Assembly: GCA_012719545.1 (NCBI GenBank)
Contig: JAAYAD010000020.1
Span: forward strand, 1-64,000
DNA: 64,000 nucleotides
Direction of reading: 5' to 3'
Origin: Clostridiaceae bacterium
GTDB taxonomy: Bacteria > Bacillota > Clostridia > DSM-8532
In this document: positions 20,977 through 31,363 of the stretch, in pieces
Layout of the letters: each line of letters opens with the position of its first letter
How positions within the stretch are numbered: the first letter of the stretch is position 1
Program-made: the position numbers and the translations under genes
Notes under the pieces: model-generated
What the model saw: only the letters and a program-made list of their open reading frames with translations
Told to the model about the DNA's origin: nothing
Databases searched by the model: none

Positions 20977-21981
20977 GTGGGACGTGATAGAGAAATGCTG
21001 GAATACAAAGATTTGATTGAGACCGCATATGGTATTCGTATATCATCCATTAAGCCTAACAGAGCCGGATACATTCTTGATACCGACAAGGGGAAAAGGT
21101 ACCTTCGTCATTGCCAGTGCTCAGAAAACAGGATTTTATTTGCCCATGACGTTAAGGAATATCTGGTTTCAAACGGTTTTACAACCGTTGATACATATTT
21201 CCTGACCCAGGACGGAAAGCCTTATTTGGAGATTGACGACAGGCTCTTTACAATAACCCCCTATTTTGACGGAAGAGAATGCGAATTTGGCGATGACAAC
21301 GATGCAGTGATGGCATCTGTCGCTCTTTCCCAATTGCATAAAGCAAGCAAGGGTTTTAAGCCCAGAAAAGGTATATCAGTTCCAAGCGATCTTGGGAAGC
21401 TTCCCGAAAGCCTTAACAAACGCTATGACGAGATTATCAGAATGAGAAGAAAGGCAGAGCGTGAACGCGGTACTTTTGATTACATATACCTGGATTGTGT
21501 GGATAAATTCATTGCACTGGCAGAAGAAAGCCTGAAATTGCTGGAGGGTGTAGAATACCCCCGGCTTGTAAAAAAAAACCTTCTCGAAGGAGGAATATGC
21601 CACCACGATTACTCGTACCAGAATATTCTCATTAAGGGCAATACCACATATATTACAGGTTTTGAGTACTGCATGGAGGAAATCCGCATATATGATCTGG
21701 TAAACCTCATCAGAAGAAAAATGAGAAAGTGCAGTTGGAATCCTGAAAAGGCCAAAATGATACTTGAGGCATATTCACGTATTGAACCCATAAGCAGTGA
21801 CGAAAAAGCGGTAATGAAAGCAATGCTCATGTTCCCGCAAAAATTCTGGCGTGTTGCAAACAGATACTACAACTCCAGAAGAAGCTGGGTTCAGAAAAAC
21901 TTTACCAGTGCTCTGGAAGAGGTAGTATCCGAATACAACGACCATGTCCGGTTTATGAAGGAGTTTGACAATCTGTTCTGA
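20977..21981 (+). CDS. CotS-family spore coat protein / APH-like kinase
   Basis: APH-like fold, ICHHDYSYQNILIKGNTTYITGFEYCMEEIRIYDLVNLIRR. Confidence 0.88.
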   Translation: MGRDREMLEYKDLIETAYGIRISSIKPNRAGYILDTDKGKRYLRHCQCSENRILFAHDVKEYLVSNGFTTVDTYFLTQDGKPYLEIDDRLFTITPYFDGRECEFGDDNDAVMASVALSQLHKASKGFKPRKGISVPSDLGKLPESLNKRYDEIIRMRRKAERERGTFDYIYLDCVDKFIALAEESLKLLEGVEYPRLVKKNLLEGGICHHDYSYQNILIKGNTTYITGFEYCMEEIRIYDLVNLIRRKMRKCSWNPEKAKMILEAYSRIEPISSDEKAVMKAMLMFPQKFWRVANRYYNSRRSWVQKNFTSALEEVVSEYNDHVRFMKEFDNLF

Positions 21982-22006
21982 GTAAGCTTAAAAAGAGCTT
22001 ACTCAG
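21978..22006. terminator. Terminator hairpin between convergent genes
   Basis: CTGAGTAAGCT-taaaaag-AGCTTACTCAG, 11-bp perfect stem. Confidence 0.65.
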
Positions 22007-22034
22007 GCTGTTTAAGTACTAAGCGTGCTTAAGC

Positions 22035-23705
22035 TTAAAATAATCCGGTTATTACTCCATTTTCATCGATATCAATTTTATTGGCTGCAGGAACCTTAGG
22101 AAGACCCGGCATTGTCATTATGTCCCCTGTCAGTGCCACAACAAAGCCAGCTCCTGCAGACAATCTTACTTCTTTTACAGTTAATTCAAAGCCTCTGGGA
22201 CGACCCAGCAATGAAGGATTGTCGGAAAGAGAATACTGGGTTTTGGCCATGCATACGGGAAGCTCTTTAAAGCCCATGGCTTCAATGGATTTTATCTCAT
22301 TTAAAGCCTTGTCAGTGAAGACAACCCTGTCTCCGCCATATATTTCCCGGGTAATCAGCTCTATTTTTTCCTTTATGGAAAGGCTCAGGTCATAGAGGGG
22401 CTTAAAGTTGGAAGGCTCATTTTCAATTATGGAGCAAAGCTTTTCGGCAAGTTCTATACCACCTTCTCCGCCTTTTTCAAACACACGGGATACGGCTACA
22501 TCAACACCAAGCTTTGCGCATCTTGACTTGATTAACTCTGTCTCTTCCTGAGTATCGGAGGCAAAATGATTAATGGAAACCAGCACCGGAACCCCGAACT
22601 TTTTGAGGTTTTCCAGGTGCTTTTCAAGATTTTCTATACCCTTTCCAAGAGCCTCCAAGTTTTCTTTTGAAAGTTCCTCTTTTTTAACTCCGCCATTGTA
22701 TTTCAAAGCTCTTACTGTTGCCACAATGACAACGGCATCGGGCTTGATGTTTCCATAGCGGCACTTAATGTCAAAGAATTTTTCCGCTCCAAGGTCAGCA
22801 CCGAAACCGGCTTCTGTTATGACGTAGTCGGCAAGCTTCAAAGCAAGCTTGGTTGCCTTAAGGCTGTTGCAGCCGTGGGCTATGTTGGCAAAGGGTCCGC
22901 CGTGCATTAAGCATGGGGTGTTTTCCAGAGTCTGTACAAGATTTGGCTTAATGGCGTCCTTTAATAAAAGTGCCATAGCCCCATGTACATTAAGATCCCG
23001 TGCTGTTACAGGCTCACCGTTGTAATTATAGGCCACAACTATCCTGCCAAGACGCTCTTTAAGGTCTGTCATGCTGGTGGCAAGGCACAAAATTGCCATA
23101 ACTTCGGAGGCTACCGAAATGTTAAAGCCATCTTCGCGGGGAAAACCGTTTGCTTTGCCGCCAAGACCAACCACTATCTGGCGAAGGGCTCTGTCATTCA
23201 TGTCCATGCAGCGCTTCCACAAAATACGCCTGGCATCAATTCCAAGGCTGTTTCCCTGATGTATGTGATTGTCAATTGCCGCAGCCAAAAGATTGTTTGC
23301 CGTTGTAACTGCATGTATATCCCCGGTAAAGTGAAGGTTAATATCCTCCATGGGAACAACCTGTGAATAGCCACCTCCGGCAGCTCCGCCCTTGATGCCC
23401 ATAACTGGACCCAGGGATGGCTCTCGCAACGCGATTATTGCCTTCTTGCCTATTTTAGCCATGGCCTGGCCTAATCCGACGGTTGTGGTTGTCTTGCCTT
23501 CACCTGCAGGAGTGGGGTTGATGGCGGTTACCAGAACCAGTTTTCCATCAGGCCTGTCCTTTAATTTATCATAAAGCTCATCTTTTATTTTTGCCTTGTA
23601 ATCACCGTAGAGCTCAAGATACTTTCTTTCAATACCAAGCTTAGCCGCTACGTCTTCAATAGGAAGAAGCCTGGCCTTTTGTGCTATTTCTATGTCAGTC
23701 AGCAT
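22035..23705 (-). CDS. fhs: Formate--tetrahydrofolate ligase
   Basis: [60 protein letters not shown]. Confidence 0.97.
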   Translation of the reverse strand: MLTDIEIAQKARLLPIEDVAAKLGIERKYLELYGDYKAKIKDELYDKLKDRPDGKLVLVTAINPTPAGEGKTTTTVGLGQAMAKIGKKAIIALREPSLGPVMGIKGGAAGGGYSQVVPMEDINLHFTGDIHAVTTANNLLAAAIDNHIHQGNSLGIDARRILWKRCMDMNDRALRQIVVGLGGKANGFPREDGFNISVASEVMAILCLATSMTDLKERLGRIVVAYNYNGEPVTARDLNVHGAMALLLKDAIKPNLVQTLENTPCLMHGGPFANIAHGCNSLKATKLALKLADYVITEAGFGADLGAEKFFDIKCRYGNIKPDAVVIVATVRALKYNGGVKKEELSKENLEALGKGIENLEKHLENLKKFGVPVLVSINHFASDTQEETELIKSRCAKLGVDVAVSRVFEKGGEGGIELAEKLCSIIENEPSNFKPLYDLSLSIKEKIELITREIYGGDRVVFTDKALNEIKSIEAMGFKELPVCMAKTQYSLSDNPSLLGRPRGFELTVKEVRLSAGAGFVVALTGDIMTMPGLPKVPAANKIDIDENGVITGLF

Positions 23706-23854
23706 GAAAACAAATCCCCTTTCGCTATATATCAGGAATAGTATTGGGCGTTGGAAGACATACTATGCTTGTCCATTCAATACCACAACTATTAGTATAT
23801 TAGAGAGCGGCTAGGGAAGCAACCATGCTTTATTTACCTGATAAAAAATAGCTC

Positions 23855-23928
23855 TTGACAAGTACTTAAGCCCTTTTATATAATATTTAGTTTATTTATT
23901 GACATTGGGCGACAAATTATGATATAAT
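23855..23928 (+). promoter_or_regulatory. Two tandem sigma-A-like promoters upstream of veg
   Basis: TTGACA(23855-23860)-18-TATAAT(23879-23884) and TTGACA(23899-23904)-18-TATAAT(23923-23928). Confidence 0.75.
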
Positions 23929-23956
23929 TTTAACCACTGAGAATAGAGGTGGTAGA

Positions 23957-24217
23957 ATGGATAGAAATACGATATCCCAGATACGTAAGGAGCTTGAAAG
24001 CTGTGTTGGTAAGCGCATCCAGCTTAAAGCCAACAAGGGACGCAAGAAGACATGCATTAAGGAAGGAATCGTTGAAAATGCTTATCCAAGCATCTTTACT
24101 GTGATTCTGGGAAATGACGTTAATTCTGGTCGGAAAGTTTCCTACAGCTACACTGATATTTTGACCCATACTGTTGAAGTTAAGATTATGTCATCTACCT
24201 GCGACAAAATTGCGTGA
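23957..24217 (+). CDS. veg: Veg family protein
   Basis: 86 aa, IRKELESCVGKRIQLKANKGRKKTCIKEGIVENAYPSIFTVIL. Confidence 0.94.
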   Translation: MDRNTISQIRKELESCVGKRIQLKANKGRKKTCIKEGIVENAYPSIFTVILGNDVNSGRKVSYSYTDILTHTVEVKIMSSTCDKIA

Positions 24218-24260
24218 CACCTTAGCACAATTCAATTAATACAAGCATAATTTATCCTGG

Positions 24261-24286
24261 CAGCCGTATTTTGCGGCTGTTTTTTG
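24261..24286 (+). terminator. Intrinsic terminator after veg
   Basis: CAGCCG-tattttg-CGGCTG followed by a T-run. Confidence 0.8.
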
Positions 24287-24335
24287 TTGTTCTGGAGAGG
24301 ATTGAAACCGCACGAATGTGGGCGAATACAAGAAA

Positions 24336-24362
24336 AGGCTATTGGCGAGAAGCCCATAGCCT
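24336..24362 (-). terminator. Possible terminator downstream of gap
   Basis: Minus strand AGGCTATGGGC...GCCAATAGCCTTTTCTT. Confidence 0.55.
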
Positions 24363-24430
24363 AATTCTCTTAATAGTCCTATCAAAAAAACTCTCAAGCG
24401 TTCCGATTATCTCTACTTTGTCAAATGCTG

Positions 24431-25447
24431 TTAGAAGCCCTTTTTTGCTACAAATGCAGCCAGATCTGCTAAGCGGTTTGAGTATCCCCATTCGTTGTCA
24501 TACCATGCCAGTACCTTAACCATGTTATTCTCAATGACCATGGTGGATAATGCATCAATGGTTAAAGATGCGGGATCGCCCCGGTAGTCGGCAGAAACCA
24601 GAGGTTCCTCGGAATAATTCATAATTCCCTTAAGCTCCCCTTCAGCTTTTTCCTTTAATACCCCATTAACCTGCTCTTTAGTGACAGGCTTTCCTGTTTC
24701 TATGACCAGATCTACAATGGATACCGTCGGAGTGGGAACTCTGAAGGAGTATCCGTTAAGCTTTCCGGACAATTCAGGAAGTACTACCCCTATGGATTTG
24801 GCTGCACCGGTTTTGGTAGGGATGATGGACAGGGCGGCTGCTCTTGCACGTCTTAGGTCATTATGGGGCAGATCCAGGATTCTCTGATCGTTGGTATAGG
24901 AATGGATGGTGGACATCAATCCTTTCTTGATTTCAAACTCCTCGTGAAGCACCTTGGCAAGCGGTGCAAGGCAATTTGTTGTGCATGATGCATTGGAAAT
25001 AACGTGGTGACGGGTTGGGTCATACTTGTCCTCGTTAACACCTAAGACAATGGTTATTTCCTCGTCGGTTGCAGGTGCGGATATAAGCACTTTACGTGCG
25101 CCGCCTTTTGTTATATGAAGCTCTGCTTTTTCTTTTTTAGTAAATAATCCGGTAGCCTCCAGAACAATATCAACACCGAATGATTTCCAGTCGATGGATG
25201 CCAGGTCTTTATGGGCCAGGATTTTGATTTCTTTTCCGTTTACAATAAGGGTATCATCCCTGGCTTCAACCTGACCGTTGAATCTGCCATAAACCGAGTC
25301 GTATTTCAATAAATGGGCCAAAGTTTTTGCATCGGTCAAATCATTAATGACCGCAACATCCAATTCATCCTGATACTTTTCCATAATTACCTTGAAGGCA
25401 TTACGTCCTATTCTTCCAAATCCATTGATTCCAATTTTAGTTTTCAT
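24431..25447 (-). CDS. gap: Glyceraldehyde-3-phosphate dehydrogenase
   Basis: KIGINGFGRIGRNAFK, SNASCTTNCLAPLAKV, WYDNEWGYSNRL. Confidence 0.97.
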   Translation of the reverse strand: MKTKIGINGFGRIGRNAFKVIMEKYQDELDVAVINDLTDAKTLAHLLKYDSVYGRFNGQVEARDDTLIVNGKEIKILAHKDLASIDWKSFGVDIVLEATGLFTKKEKAELHITKGGARKVLISAPATDEEITIVLGVNEDKYDPTRHHVISNASCTTNCLAPLAKVLHEEFEIKKGLMSTIHSYTNDQRILDLPHNDLRRARAAALSIIPTKTGAAKSIGVVLPELSGKLNGYSFRVPTPTVSIVDLVIETGKPVTKEQVNGVLKEKAEGELKGIMNYSEEPLVSADYRGDPASLTIDALSTMVIENNMVKVLAWYDNEWGYSNRLADLAAFVAKKGF

Positions 25448-25550
25448 AACGGGTACCTCCTTGTTTTTTAGTACAGTTTCATTATAATGGGGAGTATAAT
25501 ATAAATAAAATGCATATATCTTATATTGTGTATAACGTGGAGTTATATGT

Positions 25551-26444
25551 ATGAATCTGGAGTTTTATAAAACCTTTTACTATGTGGCAAAATACGAAAA
25601 CATCTCAAAGGCGGCTGAACACCTGTATATTACGCAGCCGGCTGTCAGCAGAGCCATAAAGCAGCTGGAGGATGAGCTGGGGTGTGCCTTGTTTTTACGA
25701 ACTCCCAAGGGAGTCAGGCTTACTCAGGAAGGCGAAATATTATATACTCACCTTCATCAGGCGTTTAACTTCATCGAGACTGCCGAGAAGAAGATTGACA
25801 GTGTAAAAAATGTCCAGAGTGGTGAGATTCGAGTTGGTGTCAGTGATACACTGTGCAAGTATTATCTGGTTCCTTATCTGAAGCTGTTTAATACGCTGTA
25901 TCCAGCCATAAAGGTACATGTTACCTGTCCCAACACGCCAGGGATCATTAGCCTTCTCAAACAAGGTAGCATTGATATAGGAATTATCAATATGCCTTAC
26001 ACTGATGACAGGCTTAACTATAAAAGCCTGTTGGAAGTACAGGATTGCTTTGTGGCAGGGCAAAAGTTCAAACACCTGTCTTATAAGCTGCAGCCCCTCA
26101 ATGAAATTGTTAAGTATCCAATGCTTCTGTTGGAACAAAGCAGCAATTCCAGACAGTATATCGATCAATACTTTTTAGCTCATTCAACATTAGTAAAACC
26201 GGCTTTTGAGCTGGGAAACATGGATCTGTTGGTGCATTTTGCAAAATTCGATTTTGGTATTGCATGTGTCATTAAGAACTTTGTTGAGGATGACATTCAG
26301 CAAGGTGCCTTATATGAAATTAAACCCATTGAGAAAATTCCTCCCAGAACTATTGGCGTTGCATGGCTCAAAGATATGCCTCTTTCAGCCGCAGCCATCA
26401 AGCTTATCGACATACTCGATTATCAGGTGACTTCAGATATATAG
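25551..26444 (+). CDS. LysR family transcriptional regulator
   Basis: FYYVAKYENISKAAEHLYITQPAVSRAIKQLEDELGCALFLRTPKGVRLTQEG. Confidence 0.95.
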   Translation: MNLEFYKTFYYVAKYENISKAAEHLYITQPAVSRAIKQLEDELGCALFLRTPKGVRLTQEGEILYTHLHQAFNFIETAEKKIDSVKNVQSGEIRVGVSDTLCKYYLVPYLKLFNTLYPAIKVHVTCPNTPGIISLLKQGSIDIGIINMPYTDDRLNYKSLLEVQDCFVAGQKFKHLSYKLQPLNEIVKYPMLLLEQSSNSRQYIDQYFLAHSTLVKPAFELGNMDLLVHFAKFDFGIACVIKNFVEDDIQQGALYEIKPIEKIPPRTIGVAWLKDMPLSAAAIKLIDILDYQVTSDI

Positions 26445-26549
26445 CAGCAGAAAAATCTCCAAACTATAGAAAAACGCTTGTCATACAACGGTAACTAACT
26501 TCATATCAATAGAACTGAAAGGTTAGGGTTAAATAGAGGAGGGCCCAAG

Positions 26550-28082
26550 ATGGAGTTAGTAAAAAAGCCGGTTAGATCATATAGGACCATAGAAACCAGG
26601 GAACCGGAGGAGATGTTCGAGCACAGCATTATTGTTCCAGATATTAAACCCGATGTAAAAACCATTCTGTTGGCGGATGCCGAAGCATTTGTAATTAATG
26701 TGGAGAAAACGGGCCGGATGATTGAGGTAAGCGGCGAAATACAATATAGAATCTTGTATTTGGCGGATACTCCTGAGCCTAGGATCGAAAGCATTAATGC
26801 AAGGTATCCATGGTCATTTTCACTGCAGAAGCCTAAGACAGAGGGAGATGTAGGGGTATTCCCAAGATGCAGGTGCCAGCATACCGAAGTGAATATTGCC
26901 AATGGCAGAAAGCTGGTATGCCGGACAGTCACATCCCTCATATGCCGATTCTACGAGATAAAGAGTGATGAAATAGGAAGAGAAATACTGGGTGAAAATG
27001 TATTTTTGAAGACCTCACCGGTTAACGTTATATCCCTAAAGCAGAACACCAATAATGTTGTTAAGGTATCCGACATACTCTCTTTGCCTTCAGGAAGCCC
27101 TGCAATAAAGGAGATACTCTTTTCCAGAGTCAACCTGGGCAATGCCGAAATCAATTACAGGGATGATGACGTCTTCCTTGAGGCAAAGGGAACGCTGTTT
27201 GTTCTGTACAGAAGTGATACCATGGATGAAAGCTTTGAGTCCGTGGTTCTGGAATTCCCGGTAAGAACATCTGCCGGTATTGATGCTGCTGAAGATGCCA
27301 TCATCTTTGCAACCAATGTCCTTAAGGATTGGGAGCTTAGAATTGTTGAAGATGATGACGGGCTCAACACAAGGCTTTCTATAGCAATGGAGGTAGAAAT
27401 AGACGCCCAGACGGTTGCAAATGAAGAGCAGGTATTTATTGAAGATGCATATTGCTGTGACTGCCAGATGAATCTCAACAAGTCGAAAATAAATGTTATT
27501 ACCGACGAGCGGGATTTCCGCGAGGATCATGTGCTTACCCAGAGAATAAGACTGGACAGTCTGGATGATTACCTGGATGAGGTATTGATGGTCTTTGCAA
27601 ATGAAAGAAATACCGCATCCATGATAAATGGCGACAAGCTTAACATCCAGGGTACAATTGGGGCAAATATCCTGTACTGCACACGTCAAAAGCAATACCA
27701 GGGATTTATGTCTGAACTTCCCTTTACCCACAGCATAAATCTTCCTGACAGCGGAAACTGGCAGGTTATTCAGTCCGGCTTTACCATTGAGGATGTAAGG
27801 TTCGACATTGCAGGAAGCGATGAAATAGAGCTTTCCATAAAGGTTAAGATAAGGGCCAGGGCCTGCAGGATTGAGGAACTGCTGTGTGTGGACGGAATCA
27901 ATGCAGTTAAGGACGATAATCCCAGAAAAGCTCCAATTATAGTTTACTTTGCGCAACCCAACGATACCTTATGGGACGTTGCCAAGAACTACAGGGTTCC
28001 AATTTCAAAACTGGCATCCGACAATGGCCTTGAAGCGGATGCAAAACTGGAAACAGGAAAGCGCCTTTTCATAATGGCATGA
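26550..28082 (+). CDS. DUF3794 (SPOCS) + LysM protein, SipL-like spore morphogenetic protein
   Basis: Repeated SPOCS-like segments and C-terminal LysM (IIVYFAQPNDTLWDVAKNYRVPISKLASDNGLEADAKLETGKRLFI). Confidence 0.88.
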   Translation: MELVKKPVRSYRTIETREPEEMFEHSIIVPDIKPDVKTILLADAEAFVINVEKTGRMIEVSGEIQYRILYLADTPEPRIESINARYPWSFSLQKPKTEGDVGVFPRCRCQHTEVNIANGRKLVCRTVTSLICRFYEIKSDEIGREILGENVFLKTSPVNVISLKQNTNNVVKVSDILSLPSGSPAIKEILFSRVNLGNAEINYRDDDVFLEAKGTLFVLYRSDTMDESFESVVLEFPVRTSAGIDAAEDAIIFATNVLKDWELRIVEDDDGLNTRLSIAMEVEIDAQTVANEEQVFIEDAYCCDCQMNLNKSKINVITDERDFREDHVLTQRIRLDSLDDYLDEVLMVFANERNTASMINGDKLNIQGTIGANILYCTRQKQYQGFMSELPFTHSINLPDSGNWQVIQSGFTIEDVRFDIAGSDEIELSIKVKIRARACRIEELLCVDGINAVKDDNPRKAPIIVYFAQPNDTLWDVAKNYRVPISKLASDNGLEADAKLETGKRLFIMA

Positions 28083-28181
28083 TGCATTTTTAAGGTAAAG
28101 CTTTCCAGACAATACAACATCTAAAAGCCTTGAACAACAATAAAATAAGCCATCACATAATGTATTTTTATCAAATTTTGC

Positions 28182-28212
28182 GTGCCTGAAAATATTGAAT
28201 CAGGCACTTTTT
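28182..28212 (+). terminator. Intrinsic terminator between sipL-like gene and ispE
   Basis: GTGCCTGA-aaatattgaa-TCAGGCAC-tttttatt. Confidence 0.75.
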
Positions 28213-28269
28213 ATTGCTCTTTTTTTGCATTTTGTATATAATAAACTAAATGATTTGCAAGGAGAAAAC

Positions 28270-29142
28270 ATGGATGCAATAACCCTGTTAACGCCTGCAA
28301 AAATCAACCTGTCAATAGACGTGTTGAAAAGACTTGACAACGGGTATCATCAGGTTGAGATGATTATGCAGGCTGTTGGCTTATACGATACGGTGACAAT
28401 CGAAAAAAGAGACAAAGGGATATCAATAAGCTGCTCGGTGCCTTATGTGCCATGCGGCAGCAGAAACATTGCATGGAAGGCGGCTCAGGCCTTTTTCGAC
28501 GTTTGTTCCGAAAAGGGCGGAATACATATTGACATAAAGAAAAACATCCCTGTTGCTGCAGGTCTTGCAGGGGGAAGCACCAATGCCGCGGGTGTTTTGA
28601 AAGGCCTTAACCTTTTGTATGGAAGCCCCCTGGGCAAAGAAGAGCTGCACAGGCTTTCATCAAAGCTGGGAGCTGATGTGGCCTTTTGTTTGGACGGAGG
28701 CACTCAGCTTGCAAGAGGCATTGGTGATGAACTTACGGTTCTTCCCGACTTTGCTGATGTAAACGTGGTGCTGGTAAAACCGCCATTTTCAGTTTCTACA
28801 GCCTGGGTATACAAAAATCTTAACCTTAATGATTTGGGTAACCGGCCCAGAACAGAATTGCTTCTAAAAGCCGTATCGGACCATGATGTCCATACCGTTG
28901 CAGGGAATATGGAAAATGTACTTGAAAGCGTTACTGTAAGGAAATATCCCGAGATAAAACGGATAATGGACTTGCTTTTGGAATACGGCGCTTTGGGAAG
29001 CCGCATGAGCGGAAGCGGGCCAACTGTTTTCGGAATTTTTGACAGCTCAGACAGTGCAGCCCGAGCCTTTGAGCATTTTAAAAAACGCTATGAACAGGTA
29101 TTTCATGTGAAGACTATAGGAAGAGGTGAGTATAAGGCATGA
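28270..29142 (+). CDS. ispE: 4-diphosphocytidyl-2-C-methyl-D-erythritol kinase
   Basis: MDAITLLTPAKINLSIDVLKRLDNGYHQVEMIMQ; GHMP motif PVAAGLAGGSTNAA. ATG at 28270 with GGAG RBS; track start 28195 lies within the terminator. Confidence 0.95.
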   Translation: MDAITLLTPAKINLSIDVLKRLDNGYHQVEMIMQAVGLYDTVTIEKRDKGISISCSVPYVPCGSRNIAWKAAQAFFDVCSEKGGIHIDIKKNIPVAAGLAGGSTNAAGVLKGLNLLYGSPLGKEELHRLSSKLGADVAFCLDGGTQLARGIGDELTVLPDFADVNVVLVKPPFSVSTAWVYKNLNLNDLGNRPRTELLLKAVSDHDVHTVAGNMENVLESVTVRKYPEIKRIMDLLLEYGALGSRMSGSGPTVFGIFDSSDSAARAFEHFKKRYEQVFHVKTIGRGEYKA

Positions 29143-29840
29143 TAAAGGTGCCTAAGCTTAAAACTGACAGCTATCAACCATTAAGAGATGTAATATTTGA
29201 AACTCTGAGAAAGGCAATTGTAAGCGGGGAAATCAAGCCGGGGGAACGCCTCATGGAGGTTGCTCTTGCCGAGCAGATGGGAGTTTCCAGAACTCCGGTG
29301 AGGGAGGCCATAAGAAGGCTTGAAGCCGAAGGCCTTGTTACAATGACACCCAGAAGGGGAACTCACGTATCAGAAGTATCCATTAAAGACATGATAGATG
29401 TTCTGGAGGTTCGCGCGGCCCTGGACAAGCTTGCAGCCGGACTTGCCGCAAAGCGCATTAAGCCCAGCCAGATGAAGGCTCTGGAAAACATCCATAAGCA
29501 GTTTATAGCCTATGTTGAGAAAAACAATATTGAAGGTGCTATAAGAAAAGACATAGAGCTTCATGATGTCATATATTCAGCAACAGGCAATTCCAGGCTT
29601 GTTTCGGTAGTTTCATCCCTGAGAGAGCAAATCTACAGGTTCAGGGTGCTTTATATGTCGGACAATATTATTGCAGAGAACGTGCAGCATGAGCACGAGG
29701 AAATGCTTGCGGCTCTGCGTGCAAATGACGAGAAACTGGCCTCCGAGCTTGCCGAAAAACACATAAGAAATCAAATGGAGACAATAATAAAGATAAAGGG
29801 TGTTAACGAAGGTAAAACTGCAAAAGATAACGGGAGATAG
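29139..29840 (+). CDS. GntR family transcriptional regulator (FadR subfamily)
   Basis: Winged HTH GERLMEVALAEQMGVSRTPVREAIRRLEAEGLVTMTPRRGTHV plus FCD domain. Confidence 0.94.
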   Translation: MIKVPKLKTDSYQPLRDVIFETLRKAIVSGEIKPGERLMEVALAEQMGVSRTPVREAIRRLEAEGLVTMTPRRGTHVSEVSIKDMIDVLEVRAALDKLAAGLAAKRIKPSQMKALENIHKQFIAYVEKNNIEGAIRKDIELHDVIYSATGNSRLVSVVSSLREQIYRFRVLYMSDNIIAENVQHEHEEMLAALRANDEKLASELAEKHIRNQMETIIKIKGVNEGKTAKDNGR

Positions 29841-29843
29841 TTC

Positions 29844-31352
29844 ATGTTATTTAATTCTCTGCACTTTCTGATATTCTTCCCTGTGGTTACTGCTGCATAT
29901 TTTATGCTTCCCACATTAAGGGCAAGAAACATGATGCTCCTTGTGGCAAGCTATTATTTCTACATGCAGTACAAGCCCGAGTATGCCATACTCATGCTTA
30001 TATCCACACTGATAGATTATTTGGCTGCCAACGGCATGGCAAAGGCAAAAGATAACAAGGCTTATAAGAATTTTTGCCTTTGCATGAGCCTTGTGGGCAA
30101 TCTTGGCATGCTCTTTTTCTTTAAATATTTCAATTTCTTCAACAGGAACGTGGCAACCCTCCTGTCCTTTTTTAATGTTCCCTATCAGCCCTTGAGCCTA
30201 GACATCCTGCTTCCTGTGGGAATATCCTTTTATACCTTTCAGACCTTAAGCTATACCATTGACGTATACAGAGGGGATATTGAGGCCGAAAGGGACTTTT
30301 TTACCTTTGCCCTTTACGTGTCCTTCTTTCCCCAGCTTGTGGCAGGGCCTATTGAACGCTCCACAAATTTGTTGCCTCAGTTTTATAGATACTATGACTT
30401 TGACGCCAAACGAGTATCTTCAGGCTTAAGGCTCATGCTTTTCGGGTTCTTTAAAAAGGTTGTTATAGCCGACCGGCTTGCTGTTATAGTCAATACCGTA
30501 TACAACAATTACACATCCTATAACGGAGTTTATTACATCATTGCGGCAGTGGCTTTTGCCTACCAGATTTTCTGCGATTTTTCAGGCTATTCGGACATAG
30601 CCAGGGGCTGTGCCCGCATTATGGGCTTTGAACTTATGGTTAACTTTGAAAGGCCCTATTACTCAAAAAGCGTCACTGAATTCTGGCGCCGCTGGCACAT
30701 TTCCCTTTCAACCTGGTTCAGGGATTACCTGTATATACCCCTGGGCGGCAGCAGAAAAGGCTATATAAGAACTCTTCTCAACTTATTTATAGTATTTCTG
30801 GTCAGCGGGCTATGGCACGGAGCAAGCTGGACCTTTGTAGTCTGGGGTGCATTAAACGGCATAGCCATTGTCTTTGAAAAAATAGTTGGCATTGGAAAAA
30901 GAGCCGGTAAAAAGGACTACATGGAGAAAAAGGCGCTGGAAAGGCACCAGAAGCCTTTTTATATCAGGTTGTTAAGCTTTGCTGGCGGACTTATTCCATT
31001 GGCCCTTACTTTTGTATTTATAAACTTTACATGGGTATTCTTCCGCGCCCAGACTCTGGAACAGGCATTTTACATGCTTCCTAGGTTCCTGGAAGGGCTT
31101 AATGCCTTTAATCTGAAGGAATTTTTAAGTACCAGGATGATACTTGGATTGGACTACTGGGAATTCTTCACCGCAATTATAAGCGTAGGATTATTGGAAC
31201 TGGTGCATCTTTTCCAGAGTGTTGCAAGCCCTTCAAAGGTTCTTGGAAGGATGCCTGCAATAGCAAGGCTCGCTGTATATGCCTTCTGCCTGTCACTTGT
31301 CATATGGCTTGCGTGGACCGAGTCCCAGACATTTATTTACTTTGCGTTTTAG
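29844..31352 (+). CDS. MBOAT family O-acyltransferase (AlgI-like)
   Basis: SVTEFWRRWHISLSTWFRDYLYIPLGGSRKG and FLVSGLWHGASWTFVVWGALNG. Confidence 0.95.
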   Translation: MLFNSLHFLIFFPVVTAAYFMLPTLRARNMMLLVASYYFYMQYKPEYAILMLISTLIDYLAANGMAKAKDNKAYKNFCLCMSLVGNLGMLFFFKYFNFFNRNVATLLSFFNVPYQPLSLDILLPVGISFYTFQTLSYTIDVYRGDIEAERDFFTFALYVSFFPQLVAGPIERSTNLLPQFYRYYDFDAKRVSSGLRLMLFGFFKKVVIADRLAVIVNTVYNNYTSYNGVYYIIAAVAFAYQIFCDFSGYSDIARGCARIMGFELMVNFERPYYSKSVTEFWRRWHISLSTWFRDYLYIPLGGSRKGYIRTLLNLFIVFLVSGLWHGASWTFVVWGALNGIAIVFEKIVGIGKRAGKKDYMEKKALERHQKPFYIRLLSFAGGLIPLALTFVFINFTWVFFRAQTLEQAFYMLPRFLEGLNAFNLKEFLSTRMILGLDYWEFFTAIISVGLLELVHLFQSVASPSKVLGRMPAIARLAVYAFCLSLVIWLAWTESQTFIYFAF

Positions 31353-31363
31353 AGGCTTAAAAT

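Noticed and set aside
22081-23574. Several plus-strand ORFs opposite fhs
   Set aside because: Antisense shadows of a strongly conserved gene.
28195-28269. Upstream start of ispE
   Set aside because: Lies inside an intrinsic terminator; ATG 28270 has an RBS and starts the conserved sequence.
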